Assembly: GCF_030269305.1 (NCBI RefSeq)
Contig: NZ_BSTC01000009.1
Location: 248,001-312,000 of the forward strand
Source: Kineosporia sp. NBRC 101731
Lineage (GTDB): Bacteria > Actinomycetota > Actinomycetes > Actinomycetales > Kineosporiaceae
DNA length: 64,000 nucleotides
Direction: 5' to 3'
In this document: piece after piece, positions 48,701-56,873 of the stretch
How the letters are laid out: the number at the start of each line of letters is the position of its first letter
Numbering within the stretch: the first letter of the stretch is position 1
Notes under the pieces: generated by a model
Told to the model about the DNA's origin: nothing
What the model saw: only the letters and a program-made list of their open reading frames with translations
Database searches by the model: none
Made by a program: the position numbers and the translations under genes

Positions 48701-49085
48701 TGTCGGCGGCGATCGACACCGTGTTCTCGTCCGGATCTCCCCGGCTCTCCAGCGACGGCAGCCGTTCCAGACGCTGGTTCTTGGCGCTGATCGAGGCGCC
48801 CGTACGCCGCACCTCGCGCGCCACCACGTACCGGTGCCCGGCCAGCTCGAACACCAGCCGCACCACCGCCCGGTTGCCGTGCGGCGACAGCGCCATGCTG
48901 ACCGCGTTCTTGCGTCCCCACCGCGGTGCCGACCCGAACAACGCGAACGTCATCGCGTCCACGATCGTCGACTTGCCCGAACCGGTGGGCCCGACGATCG
49001 CGAAGTAGTCGGCCTCCTCGAAATCGACCAGGGCGCGCTCCCGGAACGAGGCGAAGCCCTCCATCTCCAGCAGGACGGGCCTCAT
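45699..49085 (-). CDS. sbcC: Rad50/SbcC-type SMC-like ATPase
   Basis: A 1,128-residue ATPase that works with Mre11/SbcD in DNA double-strand-break processing. Walker A is at the N-terminus (IVGPTGSGKSTIVDAM), a long coiled coil follows with the zinc hook CPVC near residues 520-523 (GEDCPVCAQNV), and the C-terminus carries the ABC signature KTLSGGETFQAS and Walker B DSIFLDEGFGTLD. The length is normal for the family. It starts inside the SbcD stop (ATGA) and ends inside the NurA start (GTGA), so all three are co-translated. Confidence 0.92.
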   Translation of the reverse strand: MRPVLLEMEGFASFRERALVDFEEADYFAIVGPTGSGKSTIVDAMTFALFGSAPRWGRKNAVSMALSPHGNRAVVRLVFELAGHRYVVAREVRRTGASISAKNQRLERLPSLESRGDPDENTVSIAADSKVTEAVEKLLGLTFEQFRQCVVLPQNAFAEFLHSTPKDRQEILLRLIGAEHYELIRGEANQRAQSARDRVEHLDRQLTELGDATAEAETAAAAREQQVSGLVDQVRAALPGLAAAQDALTEALRTQERLGLERDRLAAIVVPDGVSQIDRAVSEASAAASIASAAEATAEAADTAAREQLSAAPARGPLERTVKDRTELGALTVELPSLSGAQAQAHDQHVAAGHLVTAAELQYLQAQTASERAARTADEAGRRVRDLEAQHQLLTRPSLPSGLDELDRDLTSAGTALESATAELAEAEKADEAATAAIEAGPPRVPLERAQVTLEELATLGGRLAELEAHAEKAREAAQQASAAVDQGVAAVREARQRRDEAQLRHAASTLRGHLVAGEDCPVCAQNVAVVPRVVSASIETPAKVDTVGPGARAAGHPGLAAADAELAAADALIVSAEGALEKARARWNTAARAESSAQSQVETAKRRMEELRVNVPRACPDLLTAQRLLGELEALEARQRESGRLVRQARARADGARRQAEQLAAAQARIRGELGRARDPLVAMGAPAVEALSLVEAWHRLIDWASERSGVLATELAAARFDLERAEAERQSTGKELEAGEAELRKARTAESNVLARAERIRERVRQAEQRIARLTADLVDAPAEDSAREQIRQIDALEVAARQTDAALRSARQGREQAQRKLRDLDGRLGEGWAGLRRARDEVVQLGAPELTSEGLLEAWTGLTAWSSAAADARETELTGASEATSIRREQVGALRGELMGVLQQHAIPVTGDDLATTAPAAVAGAHAEARAALERIRERRAQAAAVVGERETQDQNAHVAKMLGDLLRTDKFPRWLATAALESLVIEASDTLLRLSNGQFDLDHDDKGDLVVVDHTDADARRSVKTLSGGETFQASLAMALALSSQMSQLSSAGGARLDSIFLDEGFGTLDPDTLETVAGTLENLARGERMVGVITHVPALADRVPVRFNVRRDAQTSRVERQNL

Positions 49086-50269
49086 GCCGACAGCTCCGCG
49101 CCGTCGGCCGCGTCAGAGGCCGTCACCTCGTCGCTCAGCTGCGCGAACAGCCGCGACACCGCATCGTCTTTCGCCCCGGACTGTTCCATGTACCGCTCGA
49201 ACAGCTCCTGCGGGCTGCCCGTGGTGCGGTCACGGTGCCGTGCGGAACGCTCGGCCGACCCAGTGAACTCCGGATCGATGCGCACCTCCAGCGCGTTCGG
49301 CAGTACGTCGCTGACCGCCTCGCGCAGCCCGGCGCGGGCCGGCTCCCGCACCAGCACCCGCAGGTAGTCGTCACCAAGGTCTCCGGCCATCGCCTCCAGC
49401 TCGGCCACGGTGCCGTTCACCGTGCGCAGCCGGCGGGCCGAGGTGATCGGCACGTCGGTGACCTTGGCCGGGGTCGACGCCGTGGCCTCGACGATGCAGA
49501 CCACCGACGGATTGTCCTGCTCCCCGAAATCCACGGCGAGGGGAGAGCCGCTGTACACCACCGGGCAGGCCGCGGGCAGGGTCTGCCGCCGGTGCAGGTG
49601 GCCCAGCGCGGCGTAGCTGCACTCGGCCGGGAACACGGTGGCCGGCACCGAGTACTCGAAGATGGACTGGGCCATCCGCTCACCGCCGCCGAACGCCCCG
49701 TTGGTCATGGTCAGATGGGCCATCGCGAGATTCACCGTGTCGTCGTGGAACTCGCCGCACAGGGCGCCCAGGATCTCGCGCACCATCTGGTCGTAGGCGC
49801 CGGAGCTCTCCGCGGGCGTCTGCGTCATCAGGTGGGCGGCCCGCACCGCATACCTCTGGGACAGGAAGGGCAGCAGGGCCACGGCGGCGTCCTGCCCGTC
49901 GGACCGGGCCTTGAATTTGACCACACCGCCGGATCCGGGCGGCCGGATGTTGCCCAGCAGAGTGATGCCGGCCCGGCCCATCAGCGGCCGGTAGGCGTCG
50001 AAACTGCCTGGATGATCGTGGTTCCCGGCCAGCGCGATGACCTCACACCCCAGGTCGCGCAACGACATCAGCGTGCGCACCACGAGCTGCTGCGCACTCG
50101 CGCCCGGCACCGCGTTCTCGTACAGGTCTCCCGAGACCAGCACGGCGTCGACCTCGTGGTGACGCGCCACCTCGACGATCTCGCGCAGCACCGCCTTCTG
50201 CTCGTCGAGCCGGTCACGGCCCTTGAGCTGCTTCCCGACGTGCCAGTCGGACGTGTGCAGGAACTTCAC
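49082..50269 (-). CDS. sbcD: Mre11/SbcD-type nuclease
   Basis: A 395-residue calcineurin-like metallophosphoesterase, the nuclease subunit paired with SbcC/Rad50. Motifs in order are HTSDWHVGK (DxH), VLVSGDLYE (GD), LAGNHDHPG (GNHD) and ALGHLHRRQ (GHxH). The C-terminal 120 residues are the capping and Rad50-binding part. GTG 50269 has AAGGAG about 10 bases upstream and lies 30 bp after the HerA stop. Confidence 0.92.
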   Translation of the reverse strand: MKFLHTSDWHVGKQLKGRDRLDEQKAVLREIVEVARHHEVDAVLVSGDLYENAVPGASAQQLVVRTLMSLRDLGCEVIALAGNHDHPGSFDAYRPLMGRAGITLLGNIRPPGSGGVVKFKARSDGQDAAVALLPFLSQRYAVRAAHLMTQTPAESSGAYDQMVREILGALCGEFHDDTVNLAMAHLTMTNGAFGGGERMAQSIFEYSVPATVFPAECSYAALGHLHRRQTLPAACPVVYSGSPLAVDFGEQDNPSVVCIVEATASTPAKVTDVPITSARRLRTVNGTVAELEAMAGDLGDDYLRVLVREPARAGLREAVSDVLPNALEVRIDPEFTGSAERSARHRDRTTGSPQELFERYMEQSGAKDDAVSRLFAQLSDEVTASDAADGAELSA

Positions 50270-50299
50270 GGCGGCTCGACTCCTTACGAAAGAGCAGGA

Positions 50300-52045
50300 T
50301 CAGAAGGGGGGTTCGTCGTCCTCGAAAGTGGGAGGAAGGCGGGTGAAGACACTGGGGGCCGGATCGGCGGTGCTGCCCCGACCCGAGGGTGCGGGTGGAG
50401 CCACGAGGTCTCCCGGGATGCACTCGGACAGCCGGGTGGCCCAGGCCGGGAAGGGGAACTCCACGGCCAGCGGCACCGGGATCTCCGGCTGGGTGACGAA
50501 CATGGTGCCGGGTTTGGCCAGGGTGGCCCGCTGCCGCTGCGAGGGTGGCAGGAAGCCGTACTCCGGGCGGCTGGCCTCGGCCGGGTCGAGCCGGCCCACC
50601 ACCTTGATACTGCTGTTGCTGATGATGCGGCGCTCCACCTCGCTGGCGGTCTGCTGGGCACCGATCAGGATGATGCCGAGAGACCGCCCGCGCTCGGCAA
50701 TGTCGAGCAGCGTGTCTTTGATCGGGCTGTTACCCTCTCGGGGCGCGTACTTGTTCAGCTCGTCGATCATCGTGAACAGCAGGCTGCCCGTGCCGGAGGC
50801 CTCCTTGCGCCGGGTCTCGGAGGCCAGCACCACGCCCACCACGAACCGCTGACCCCGCTCCTGCAGGTTGTGCAGGTCGACCACGGTGATCTGCTGGCCC
50901 TCCGTGGACACGACGCGCTCGTCGGACTTCTGCAGATCGCCCCGCAGGATCTCGCGCAACGGCCGCACCGACGAGATGAGCCGCCGGATGAAGGCGTTCG
51001 CGGTGCCCTGCCCGATGGCCGGGCCGGCCCAGGTGCCGCGCGTGCTGTCGTCGCTGAGCTTCTCCACGACGAAGTCGACCAGGGCCTCGTAGGTGCGGAT
51101 CGTCTTGCCCTCGATGGTCACCGCGCCGTCGACCCCGGCCGCCAGGGCCTCGAACTTCAGGCGGGTGGCCACGTTGTGCACGACCATCGTGTACTGATTG
51201 CGCTCGTCCTCGACGTCGGCGAACACGTACGGCAGCAGGCCGTCGGCGCAGAACTCGGCCAGGGTCCACCAGAAGGCGCAGACACCGCTGGTGCGGCCGG
51301 TGACGTGAGGACGGCCCGTGGGGTCTTGCGGGGTCGGGGGAGCGAAGAACCCCACCGACTCGAACGGCACCGCGGGCAGGCCCAGCCCGGCGTAGTCGGC
51401 ACGCAGGTCGTCGTCCAGGCGCACGTTGGTCTTGTCGAGGAACAGCAGGTCTTCTCCCTTGACGCTGAACACCAGCGCCTTGGAGTTACGGCCGCCGCCC
51501 CCGAGCACGCCGGAACGGAAGATCGAGTGCATCAGCCACAGCGCGAAGCTGGTCTTGGTGGCGACGCCGGAGATACCGCTGATCGAGACGTGGGCGCCGC
51601 GCACACCGTTGAGGAACTCCAGGTTCAGGTACACCGGCTGCCCGTCACGGCCCAGCCCGACCGGAACCTTCTTGTCCATCTGGTCGAAGTACAGCGCCCG
51701 GGCCCGTTCCTCGCCCTGCGCCCGGCGCACCGGCTCACCCGGCCGCGGCGGCACGTAGACCTCGGGGTCGACGCGGGTGGTGGTGATCTCGGCGATCTCC
51801 TGCACCTGGGCCGGGAGCACGCCGTCGGCGATCAGGAAGACGTCGGAGCCGAAGCTGGCCCCCTCGTGCCGCGAGCGCACCTCGGTGACGATCCCCGACG
51901 TCATCACCGGCCCGACCCCGGGGATCAGGCGCTGGGTGACCACCACGTCGTCCAGCTGGAGGTAGGCGTCGGGTGCGACCGCGACGTGGAACTTCAGGGG
52001 TGTGGAGTCTTCGGTGCCGACCACCAACCCGACCGCGTCGCTCAC
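50300..52045 (-). CDS. HerA-like hexameric ATPase with variant P-loop
   Basis: A 581-residue HerA/FtsK-superfamily ATPase. Residues 1-90 are a HAS-barrel-like domain (VGLVVGTEDSTPLKFHVAV). The nucleotide loop is GISGVATKTS (Gly157-Ser166), one residue longer than the usual HerA GxxGxGKS and with Thr in place of the Gly before Lys164. Walker B is LLFTMIDELNKYAP (Asp428, Glu429). A conserved-type RSLGIILIGAQQTASEVERR segment follows. HerA pumps DNA to NurA and works with Mre11-Rad50. It is first in the operon; GTG 52045 has a GAGGGA element upstream, and the gene diverges from the DinB-like gene. Confidence 0.8.
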   Translation of the reverse strand: MSDAVGLVVGTEDSTPLKFHVAVAPDAYLQLDDVVVTQRLIPGVGPVMTSGIVTEVRSRHEGASFGSDVFLIADGVLPAQVQEIAEITTTRVDPEVYVPPRPGEPVRRAQGEERARALYFDQMDKKVPVGLGRDGQPVYLNLEFLNGVRGAHVSISGISGVATKTSFALWLMHSIFRSGVLGGGGRNSKALVFSVKGEDLLFLDKTNVRLDDDLRADYAGLGLPAVPFESVGFFAPPTPQDPTGRPHVTGRTSGVCAFWWTLAEFCADGLLPYVFADVEDERNQYTMVVHNVATRLKFEALAAGVDGAVTIEGKTIRTYEALVDFVVEKLSDDSTRGTWAGPAIGQGTANAFIRRLISSVRPLREILRGDLQKSDERVVSTEGQQITVVDLHNLQERGQRFVVGVVLASETRRKEASGTGSLLFTMIDELNKYAPREGNSPIKDTLLDIAERGRSLGIILIGAQQTASEVERRIISNSSIKVVGRLDPAEASRPEYGFLPPSQRQRATLAKPGTMFVTQPEIPVPLAVEFPFPAWATRLSECIPGDLVAPPAPSGRGSTADPAPSVFTRLPPTFEDDEPPF

Positions 52046-52201
52046 TGGTGCATCCCTCGTTCCGTCAGGTCGTGCGTGCGTTGCTCTGTCTGTGCTCGGT
52101 CTGTCGAAAAGAGACTAGGGAAGACCACCGACAAGATGGCTCCGGACTCACCGGGAACACGGTCGTCAAAAGGTGCATTTCGGGCCGCTACGCTGAGGTG
52201 T

Positions 52202-52687
52202 ATGACATCGCCGCAGGTGGAGACTCTGCTGTCGTCCCTGAATTCTCAGCGCGAACATGTGCTGGGAATCCTGGAAGGACTGCCGGAGGAAGACCTCCGA
52301 AGGCCGGCCCTGCCCTCCGGCTGGTCGTGTCTGGGCCTGGTGAGCCACCTGACCCACGACGTGGAGCGCTTCTGGTTCCAGGGCGTGGTCGCCGGTGTGA
52401 AGGAGGCGCAGGGGTCCGACGGCCATCCGGACTACTGGCAGGTGCCGGCGGGGAGTGAATCGTCCATCATTCTGGACGACTACCGAACCCACATCGCCCT
52501 CGCGAACGAGATCATCACCCGGACCGCGCTCGACCGGCCACCGGCCTGGTGGCCGGACTACTTCCCGGTGCGGCACCGCGACCTGCACGAGACGGTACTG
52601 CACGTGATCACGGAGACGGCCTGCCATGCGGGACATCTCGATGCGGCGAGAGAACTTCTCGACGGTCGCCGCTGGCTGGTGCTCTGA
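52202..52687 (+). CDS. DinB-superfamily protein (DUF664-like)
   Basis: A 161-residue four-helix-bundle protein. The metal-ligand His pattern is visible: SHLTHDVERFWF near residue 42, then HVITETACHAGHLDAARELL near the end. DUF664/DinB-like proteins of actinomycetes include mycothiol-dependent thiol transferases; the substrate here is unknown. ATG 52202 is preceded by GAGG at very short spacing. The stop is 6 bp from that of the convergent GNAT gene. Confidence 0.75.
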   Translation: MTSPQVETLLSSLNSQREHVLGILEGLPEEDLRRPALPSGWSCLGLVSHLTHDVERFWFQGVVAGVKEAQGSDGHPDYWQVPAGSESSIILDDYRTHIALANEIITRTALDRPPAWWPDYFPVRHRDLHETVLHVITETACHAGHLDAARELLDGRRWLVL

Positions 52688-52693
52688 CGGTGG

Positions 52694-53140
52694 TCAGGCC
52701 GTCGCCCGCCAGCTGTAGGTGGCGTCGGGCTCGTTCTCCTCGTTCCCGCTTCCGTCACTGCTCCCGGTCAGTTCGAACCCGTGCGCGCGGTAGAACGCGA
52801 TCGCCTCGTGATTGCGCTGAAAAACGTTGAGGCGTAATACCGGGGCCACGTCACGGACGTGGTGCAGCAGCGCCGTCCCGATCCCGCGACGGCGGACCTC
52901 CGGGAGCAGGTACAGGCCTTCCAGCAGGTCGCCCTCGAGCACCGCATATCCCAGCACCCGGTCGTCGACCGCGACCCACACCTGGGAGCTGGGCAGGACG
53001 ACGTGGGTGATCCAGGCCAGGGTCTCCTCGTCGCTGTGCAGGCGCGGCAGGTAGGGCATCGTCACCGCCCGGGAGACGAGATGTATCTCGGTGATGGCCT
53101 CGGCATCCGCGACGGTGGCCGGTCTGACCTGGACGGTCAC
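52694..53140 (-). CDS. GNAT family N-acetyltransferase
   Basis: A 148-residue acetyltransferase. Motif A, the acetyl-CoA loop, is LYLLPEVRRRGIGTALLHHV near residues 83-102; the C-terminal NHEAIAFYRAHGFELTG is the conserved GNAT end. GTG 53140 has AAGGAG 6 bases upstream and overlaps the MMPL stop by 4 bases (GTGA), so it is coupled to the transporter. The substrate is unknown. Confidence 0.85.
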   Translation of the reverse strand: MTVQVRPATVADAEAITEIHLVSRAVTMPYLPRLHSDEETLAWITHVVLPSSQVWVAVDDRVLGYAVLEGDLLEGLYLLPEVRRRGIGTALLHHVRDVAPVLRLNVFQRNHEAIAFYRAHGFELTGSSDGSGNEENEPDATYSWRATA

Positions 53141-55191
53141 GGTTTCTCCTTCGCACCGGAGGGCCACCACCAGTTGGCGGGGCCGAGAGCGGCGACCAGC
53201 GCCGGGGCCAGTATGCCCCGCACGATCGTCGCGTCGATGATGATGCCCAGGGCCAGACCGGTGGCGAGGATTTTCACGTCGGCGGTGGGGATCTGGCTCA
53301 GCGAGACGAAGGCCAGGAACAGGATCAGGGCGGCGCTGGTGACGAGGCGCCCGGTGCGGGCGACGCCGTGCACGGTGGCCTCGTCGGTGGTGTGGCCGGC
53401 ATCGTGCTCCTCCTTGATGCGGGAGAGCAGGAAGACCTCGTAGTCCATGGACAGGCCGAACAGGAAGGCGAAGATGGCGATGGGGATCCAGACCGTCACC
53501 GCGCCCGAGGGCTGACGGTCGAAGAGCAGTTCGGTGCCGTGGCCACCCTGCCAGATCCAGACCGTGATGCCGAACGCGGCGCCCAGCGAGACGACGTTCA
53601 GCAGCAGGGCCTTGGCGGGCAGCACGATCGAGCGCAGGGCCACGGCCAGCAGCACGAACGTGACCACGACGATGGCGATGACGATCCACCCGGCGCTGCC
53701 GTACACGGTGTCGATGAAGTCCGCGTCCTGCGCCGGGATACCGCCCACCCGGGCTCCGAGATCCTCGGCGACCGTGCGAATCTCGGCGGCCACGGCGGCA
53801 CCGGACGAGGAGTTGGCGTCGTCCTGCGTCCAGACGTCCACCACGGACTCCCCGGCACCCGAGCGCCACTGTCCGGGCGCGGCCACGCCGCCCACCCCGT
53901 CCACCGTCCGGATCTTCTCGACCACCTCGGACGGTGTGTCGGTCAGGATCTCGATCGGTGCGGAGAGCCCGGCCCCGGGACCGTTGCCGTCGAGGCTGCG
54001 GACGGCCGTGGCCGCCGGGCCCGACCCGGCGGCGAGCGCGTCGTTGGTGGCCTGGCCGAGCCGCAGCCCGAAACTCGGCACGGCCAGGATGATCAGGACG
54101 GCGGCGGACGCGATCGCGCAGACCCAGCGGTGGTGCACCACGAAACGGCCTACGCCGCGCCACAGTCGGCTCTCCGGATCGGTGGTGCGCCGGTGCGGCC
54201 AGCTCAGACGCCGACCCAGGATCAGCAGCAGCGCGGGCAACAGGGTGAGCGACGCCGCGACGCTGAGCACCGGGATGAGCAGACCGGTGTAACCGACGCT
54301 GCGGATGAAGGGCACCGGCACGGCGATGAGAGCCGCCAGACTGACGGCCACCGTGATGCCGGAGAACAAGATTGACCGTCCGGCCGTCGACATGGCCGTG
54401 CGCACAGCTTCTTCCGGGGTGGATCCGTTCCCCGTCTCCTCCCGCCAGCGGGTCACGAGCAGCAGGGCGTAGTCGATCGCTACGCCCAGGCCGATGAGGG
54501 CGAGAAGATATTGGACGACGAAACTGACGTCGGTGAGTGCGGTCAGTCCCCAGAGGATCAGGAAGGTTGTCAGGATCGAGGCGGCGGCGATGACCAGCGG
54601 CATCAGGGCCAGGAACGATCCGAACACCAGGGCCAGCACGATCGCGGCCCCGATCCCACCGGCGAGGGTCTCGGCGAGCGCGTTGCCGCCGGTGTCGCCC
54701 TCCGCGAAATTGAGCGCGTCCCGGCCGGTCACCACGACGGGCGTGCCCAGCTCCCGGGTGAGGTGCTCGGCGGCCGGCCGCAACTGCGCCAGTGCCGGGG
54801 CATAGGGCTGGTCCGCGGCGACGGGGATCGGATAGACCAGTACGACACCGGTTCTGCCGTCGTCCGCCAGCAGGTCGCTCTGATCGGCGTAGGTCGCGAC
54901 CCGCGCTCCCGGCGCGGCCTTCGCCACAGCCTCCGCGATGGGTGCGGCCGCCGGTACCTCGCTCGACCCGTCACCCACCACGAGCAGCACCGGAGCCCCG
55001 ACACCCCCGGACCCGAACGTCTTCAGGATGTCGACGTTGGCCTCGTACCCCGGCTGCCCCGGAAGCCCGAAGTCGAAGGTCAGCCGCTGGGTGGCCTGCG
55101 GCGCCGCGAACCCCCCGAGCGCGGCCAGCACGATCCACAGGGCCACCACCCACCAGCGTCCAGCGATCACCAGGCGGGAGAGGGCAGTCAT
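53137..55191 (-). CDS. MMPL/RND family transporter
   Basis: A 684-residue MmpL-type exporter, shorter than the other two in the window. The N-terminal helix is WWVVALWIVLAALGGF; the helix bundles contain GLGVAIDYALLLVTRWREET and FGLSMDYEVFLLSRIKEEHD. GGAGG lies 7-8 bases before ATG 55191. The GNAT gene is translationally coupled downstream, and an ABC/two-component operon diverges upstream. The substrate is unknown. Confidence 0.88.
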   Translation of the reverse strand: MTALSRLVIAGRWWVVALWIVLAALGGFAAPQATQRLTFDFGLPGQPGYEANVDILKTFGSGGVGAPVLLVVGDGSSEVPAAAPIAEAVAKAAPGARVATYADQSDLLADDGRTGVVLVYPIPVAADQPYAPALAQLRPAAEHLTRELGTPVVVTGRDALNFAEGDTGGNALAETLAGGIGAAIVLALVFGSFLALMPLVIAAASILTTFLILWGLTALTDVSFVVQYLLALIGLGVAIDYALLLVTRWREETGNGSTPEEAVRTAMSTAGRSILFSGITVAVSLAALIAVPVPFIRSVGYTGLLIPVLSVAASLTLLPALLLILGRRLSWPHRRTTDPESRLWRGVGRFVVHHRWVCAIASAAVLIILAVPSFGLRLGQATNDALAAGSGPAATAVRSLDGNGPGAGLSAPIEILTDTPSEVVEKIRTVDGVGGVAAPGQWRSGAGESVVDVWTQDDANSSSGAAVAAEIRTVAEDLGARVGGIPAQDADFIDTVYGSAGWIVIAIVVVTFVLLAVALRSIVLPAKALLLNVVSLGAAFGITVWIWQGGHGTELLFDRQPSGAVTVWIPIAIFAFLFGLSMDYEVFLLSRIKEEHDAGHTTDEATVHGVARTGRLVTSAALILFLAFVSLSQIPTADVKILATGLALGIIIDATIVRGILAPALVAALGPANWWWPSGAKEKP

Positions 55192-55372
55192 GGGCGTTCC
55201 TCCGGCAGCGTCAGGGACTGGCCAAGATCACGTACTCACCACGGGCACGTTACCCATACCGACCCGGCGTTGCCCGCCGAGGACCGTGCGGGTGCCGTAC
55301 ACCCAGAGATGTATCAGGGGTCCGATCTCCGGGCTGACGATTTCGCCCCCGTGGATTCCTACCGTTGCGGAC

Positions 55373-56110
55373 ATGATTTCCTGCAGGCACCTGACGAAGC
55401 ATTACGGCGGCAGGACCGCTGTCGAAGACCTGAGTTTCGATGTCCGGCCCGGCGTGGTCACGGCATTCCTCGGACCGAACGGGGCCGGCAAGTCAACCAC
55501 CTTGCGGCTCATGCTCGGACTGGATCACGGCGAGGGTGTCACCACGTTCGACGGCCTACGTCTGCGCGAGGTGGACGATCCGGCTCGCACCGTCGGTGCA
55601 GTACTCGGCGACCGCTTCTGGCATCCGGGCCGCACCGCACGAAATCATTTGCGCATGCTCGCCATCGGGGGCGCCATACCCGAGCGACGGGTGGACGAGG
55701 TGCTCACCCGGACCGGGTTGTCCGACGCGGCGGACCGGCGGCCGGGCGTGTTCTCGACGGGCATGGCGCAACGATTGAGCCTGGCCGCGGCACTGCTCGG
55801 CGATCCGGGCGCGATCATTCTCGACGAGCCGGAGAACGGGCTTGACCCACAGGGCATCCATTGGCTGAGAACCCTGCTGCGCAGCCTGGCGGACGAAGGA
55901 CGCATTGTGCTCGTGTCCAGTCATCAGCTCGCCGGGGTGGAGACAGTCGCGGACGACGTGGTGGTGCTGGGGCGTGGCCACGTCCTGGCCCAGGGAGGTA
56001 TGGCGCAGTTCGTGTCCGGGACCGGTGCCCCGGGACTCGAAGAGGCCTATCTGCGGGTCACGGAAGGAGCCGTGGAATATGTCGCGGAATCGGGGGACCG
56101 GCATGTCTGA
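55373..56110 (+). CDS. ABC transporter ATP-binding protein
   Basis: A 245-residue ATPase of the bacitracin/daunorubicin-type export class. Walker A is GPNGAGKST near residue 39, the signature is the variant FSTGMAQRLSLA, and Walker B is IILDEPENGLDP; the H-loop SSHQL is present. ATG 55373 was chosen because the domain begins right after it; there is no good ribosome-binding site, so it may be leaderless. The next gene starts 8 bases before its stop. Confidence 0.88.
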   Translation: MISCRHLTKHYGGRTAVEDLSFDVRPGVVTAFLGPNGAGKSTTLRLMLGLDHGEGVTTFDGLRLREVDDPARTVGAVLGDRFWHPGRTARNHLRMLAIGGAIPERRVDEVLTRTGLSDAADRRPGVFSTGMAQRLSLAAALLGDPGAIILDEPENGLDPQGIHWLRTLLRSLADEGRIVLVSSHQLAGVETVADDVVVLGRGHVLAQGGMAQFVSGTGAPGLEEAYLRVTEGAVEYVAESGDRHV

Positions 56111-56864
56111 CCAGCTGCGACATCAGTTACGGCCCGCGTTGGCGATGGAGTGGTACCGCCTGCGCACCCTGCGCAGCACCTGGCTGATCACCGGTCTGTG
56201 CCTGGCCTCGTCGGTCGGGCTGGCCTTCGCGGTCGTCATGGTCCACGACGGGCCGTTCGACGCCGATCTGGCCCGGTCGGTGCTGAACCCCGGGCAGCCA
56301 GCCCCGCTGGCCGTCCTGCTGGGCACGCTCGGGGTCCTGGCCTGGGGACACGACCACCGGTACGGCACGATCAGACCTCTTCTGACTCTCCTGCCCGACC
56401 GTCGTGTCCTGGCACTCGCCCGCACCCTGGTCATGACGGCTTACTTACTCAGCGTCGTGCTGGTGTGTGAGGCAGCGGCCTGGATCGCCGGAGTGCTGGC
56501 GACAGGCGGTGGCCTGGCCCGCTTCGCCTCCGACGGCCTGGTGCAGCGCAACGGTCTGGGTATGGTGGTGTTCGGCCTGGGGATCGGCTGGTTCGGTCTC
56601 GCGCTGGGCGTCTTGCTTCCCTCGCTGCCGGCGGCGATCGCGACGTACGTGATCTACCCGGCCGTGGTCGAGCCGATGGTGGCGATGCTTGTCGGTCAGG
56701 CGCATGAGGAGGCGCGACTCTGGCTGCCCTTCACGAGTTTCGGGTCGCTCATCGGAGTGGACGAGGGTGGGCCCTCGCCGTTCGTCGCGGCTGCGCTGTT
56801 CCTGGGCGTGATGATACTGCTCAACGTGGCCGGACTGGCCCGATTCCGTACCCGCGACGTCTAG
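56103..56864 (+). CDS. ABC transporter permease
   Basis: A 253-residue membrane protein with about six transmembrane helices (STWLITGLCLASSVGLAFAV, then VLVCEAAAWIAGVLATGGG, then FVAAALFLGVMILLNVAGL). It is the permease partner of the overlapping ATPase gene. GGGGGA lies just before the ATG. The substrate is unknown; the attached two-component genes suggest a stress- or antibiotic-responsive exporter. Confidence 0.8.
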   Translation: MSDQLRHQLRPALAMEWYRLRTLRSTWLITGLCLASSVGLAFAVVMVHDGPFDADLARSVLNPGQPAPLAVLLGTLGVLAWGHDHRYGTIRPLLTLLPDRRVLALARTLVMTAYLLSVVLVCEAAAWIAGVLATGGGLARFASDGLVQRNGLGMVVFGLGIGWFGLALGVLLPSLPAAIATYVIYPAVVEPMVAMLVGQAHEEARLWLPFTSFGSLIGVDEGGPSPFVAAALFLGVMILLNVAGLARFRTRDV

Positions 56865-56873
56865 GCTCGGGAC

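Noticed and set aside
48926-52201. Long plus-strand frame running into the DinB-like gene
   Set aside because: Only the part from 52202 shows a domain; the rest is antisense to SbcC, SbcD and HerA.
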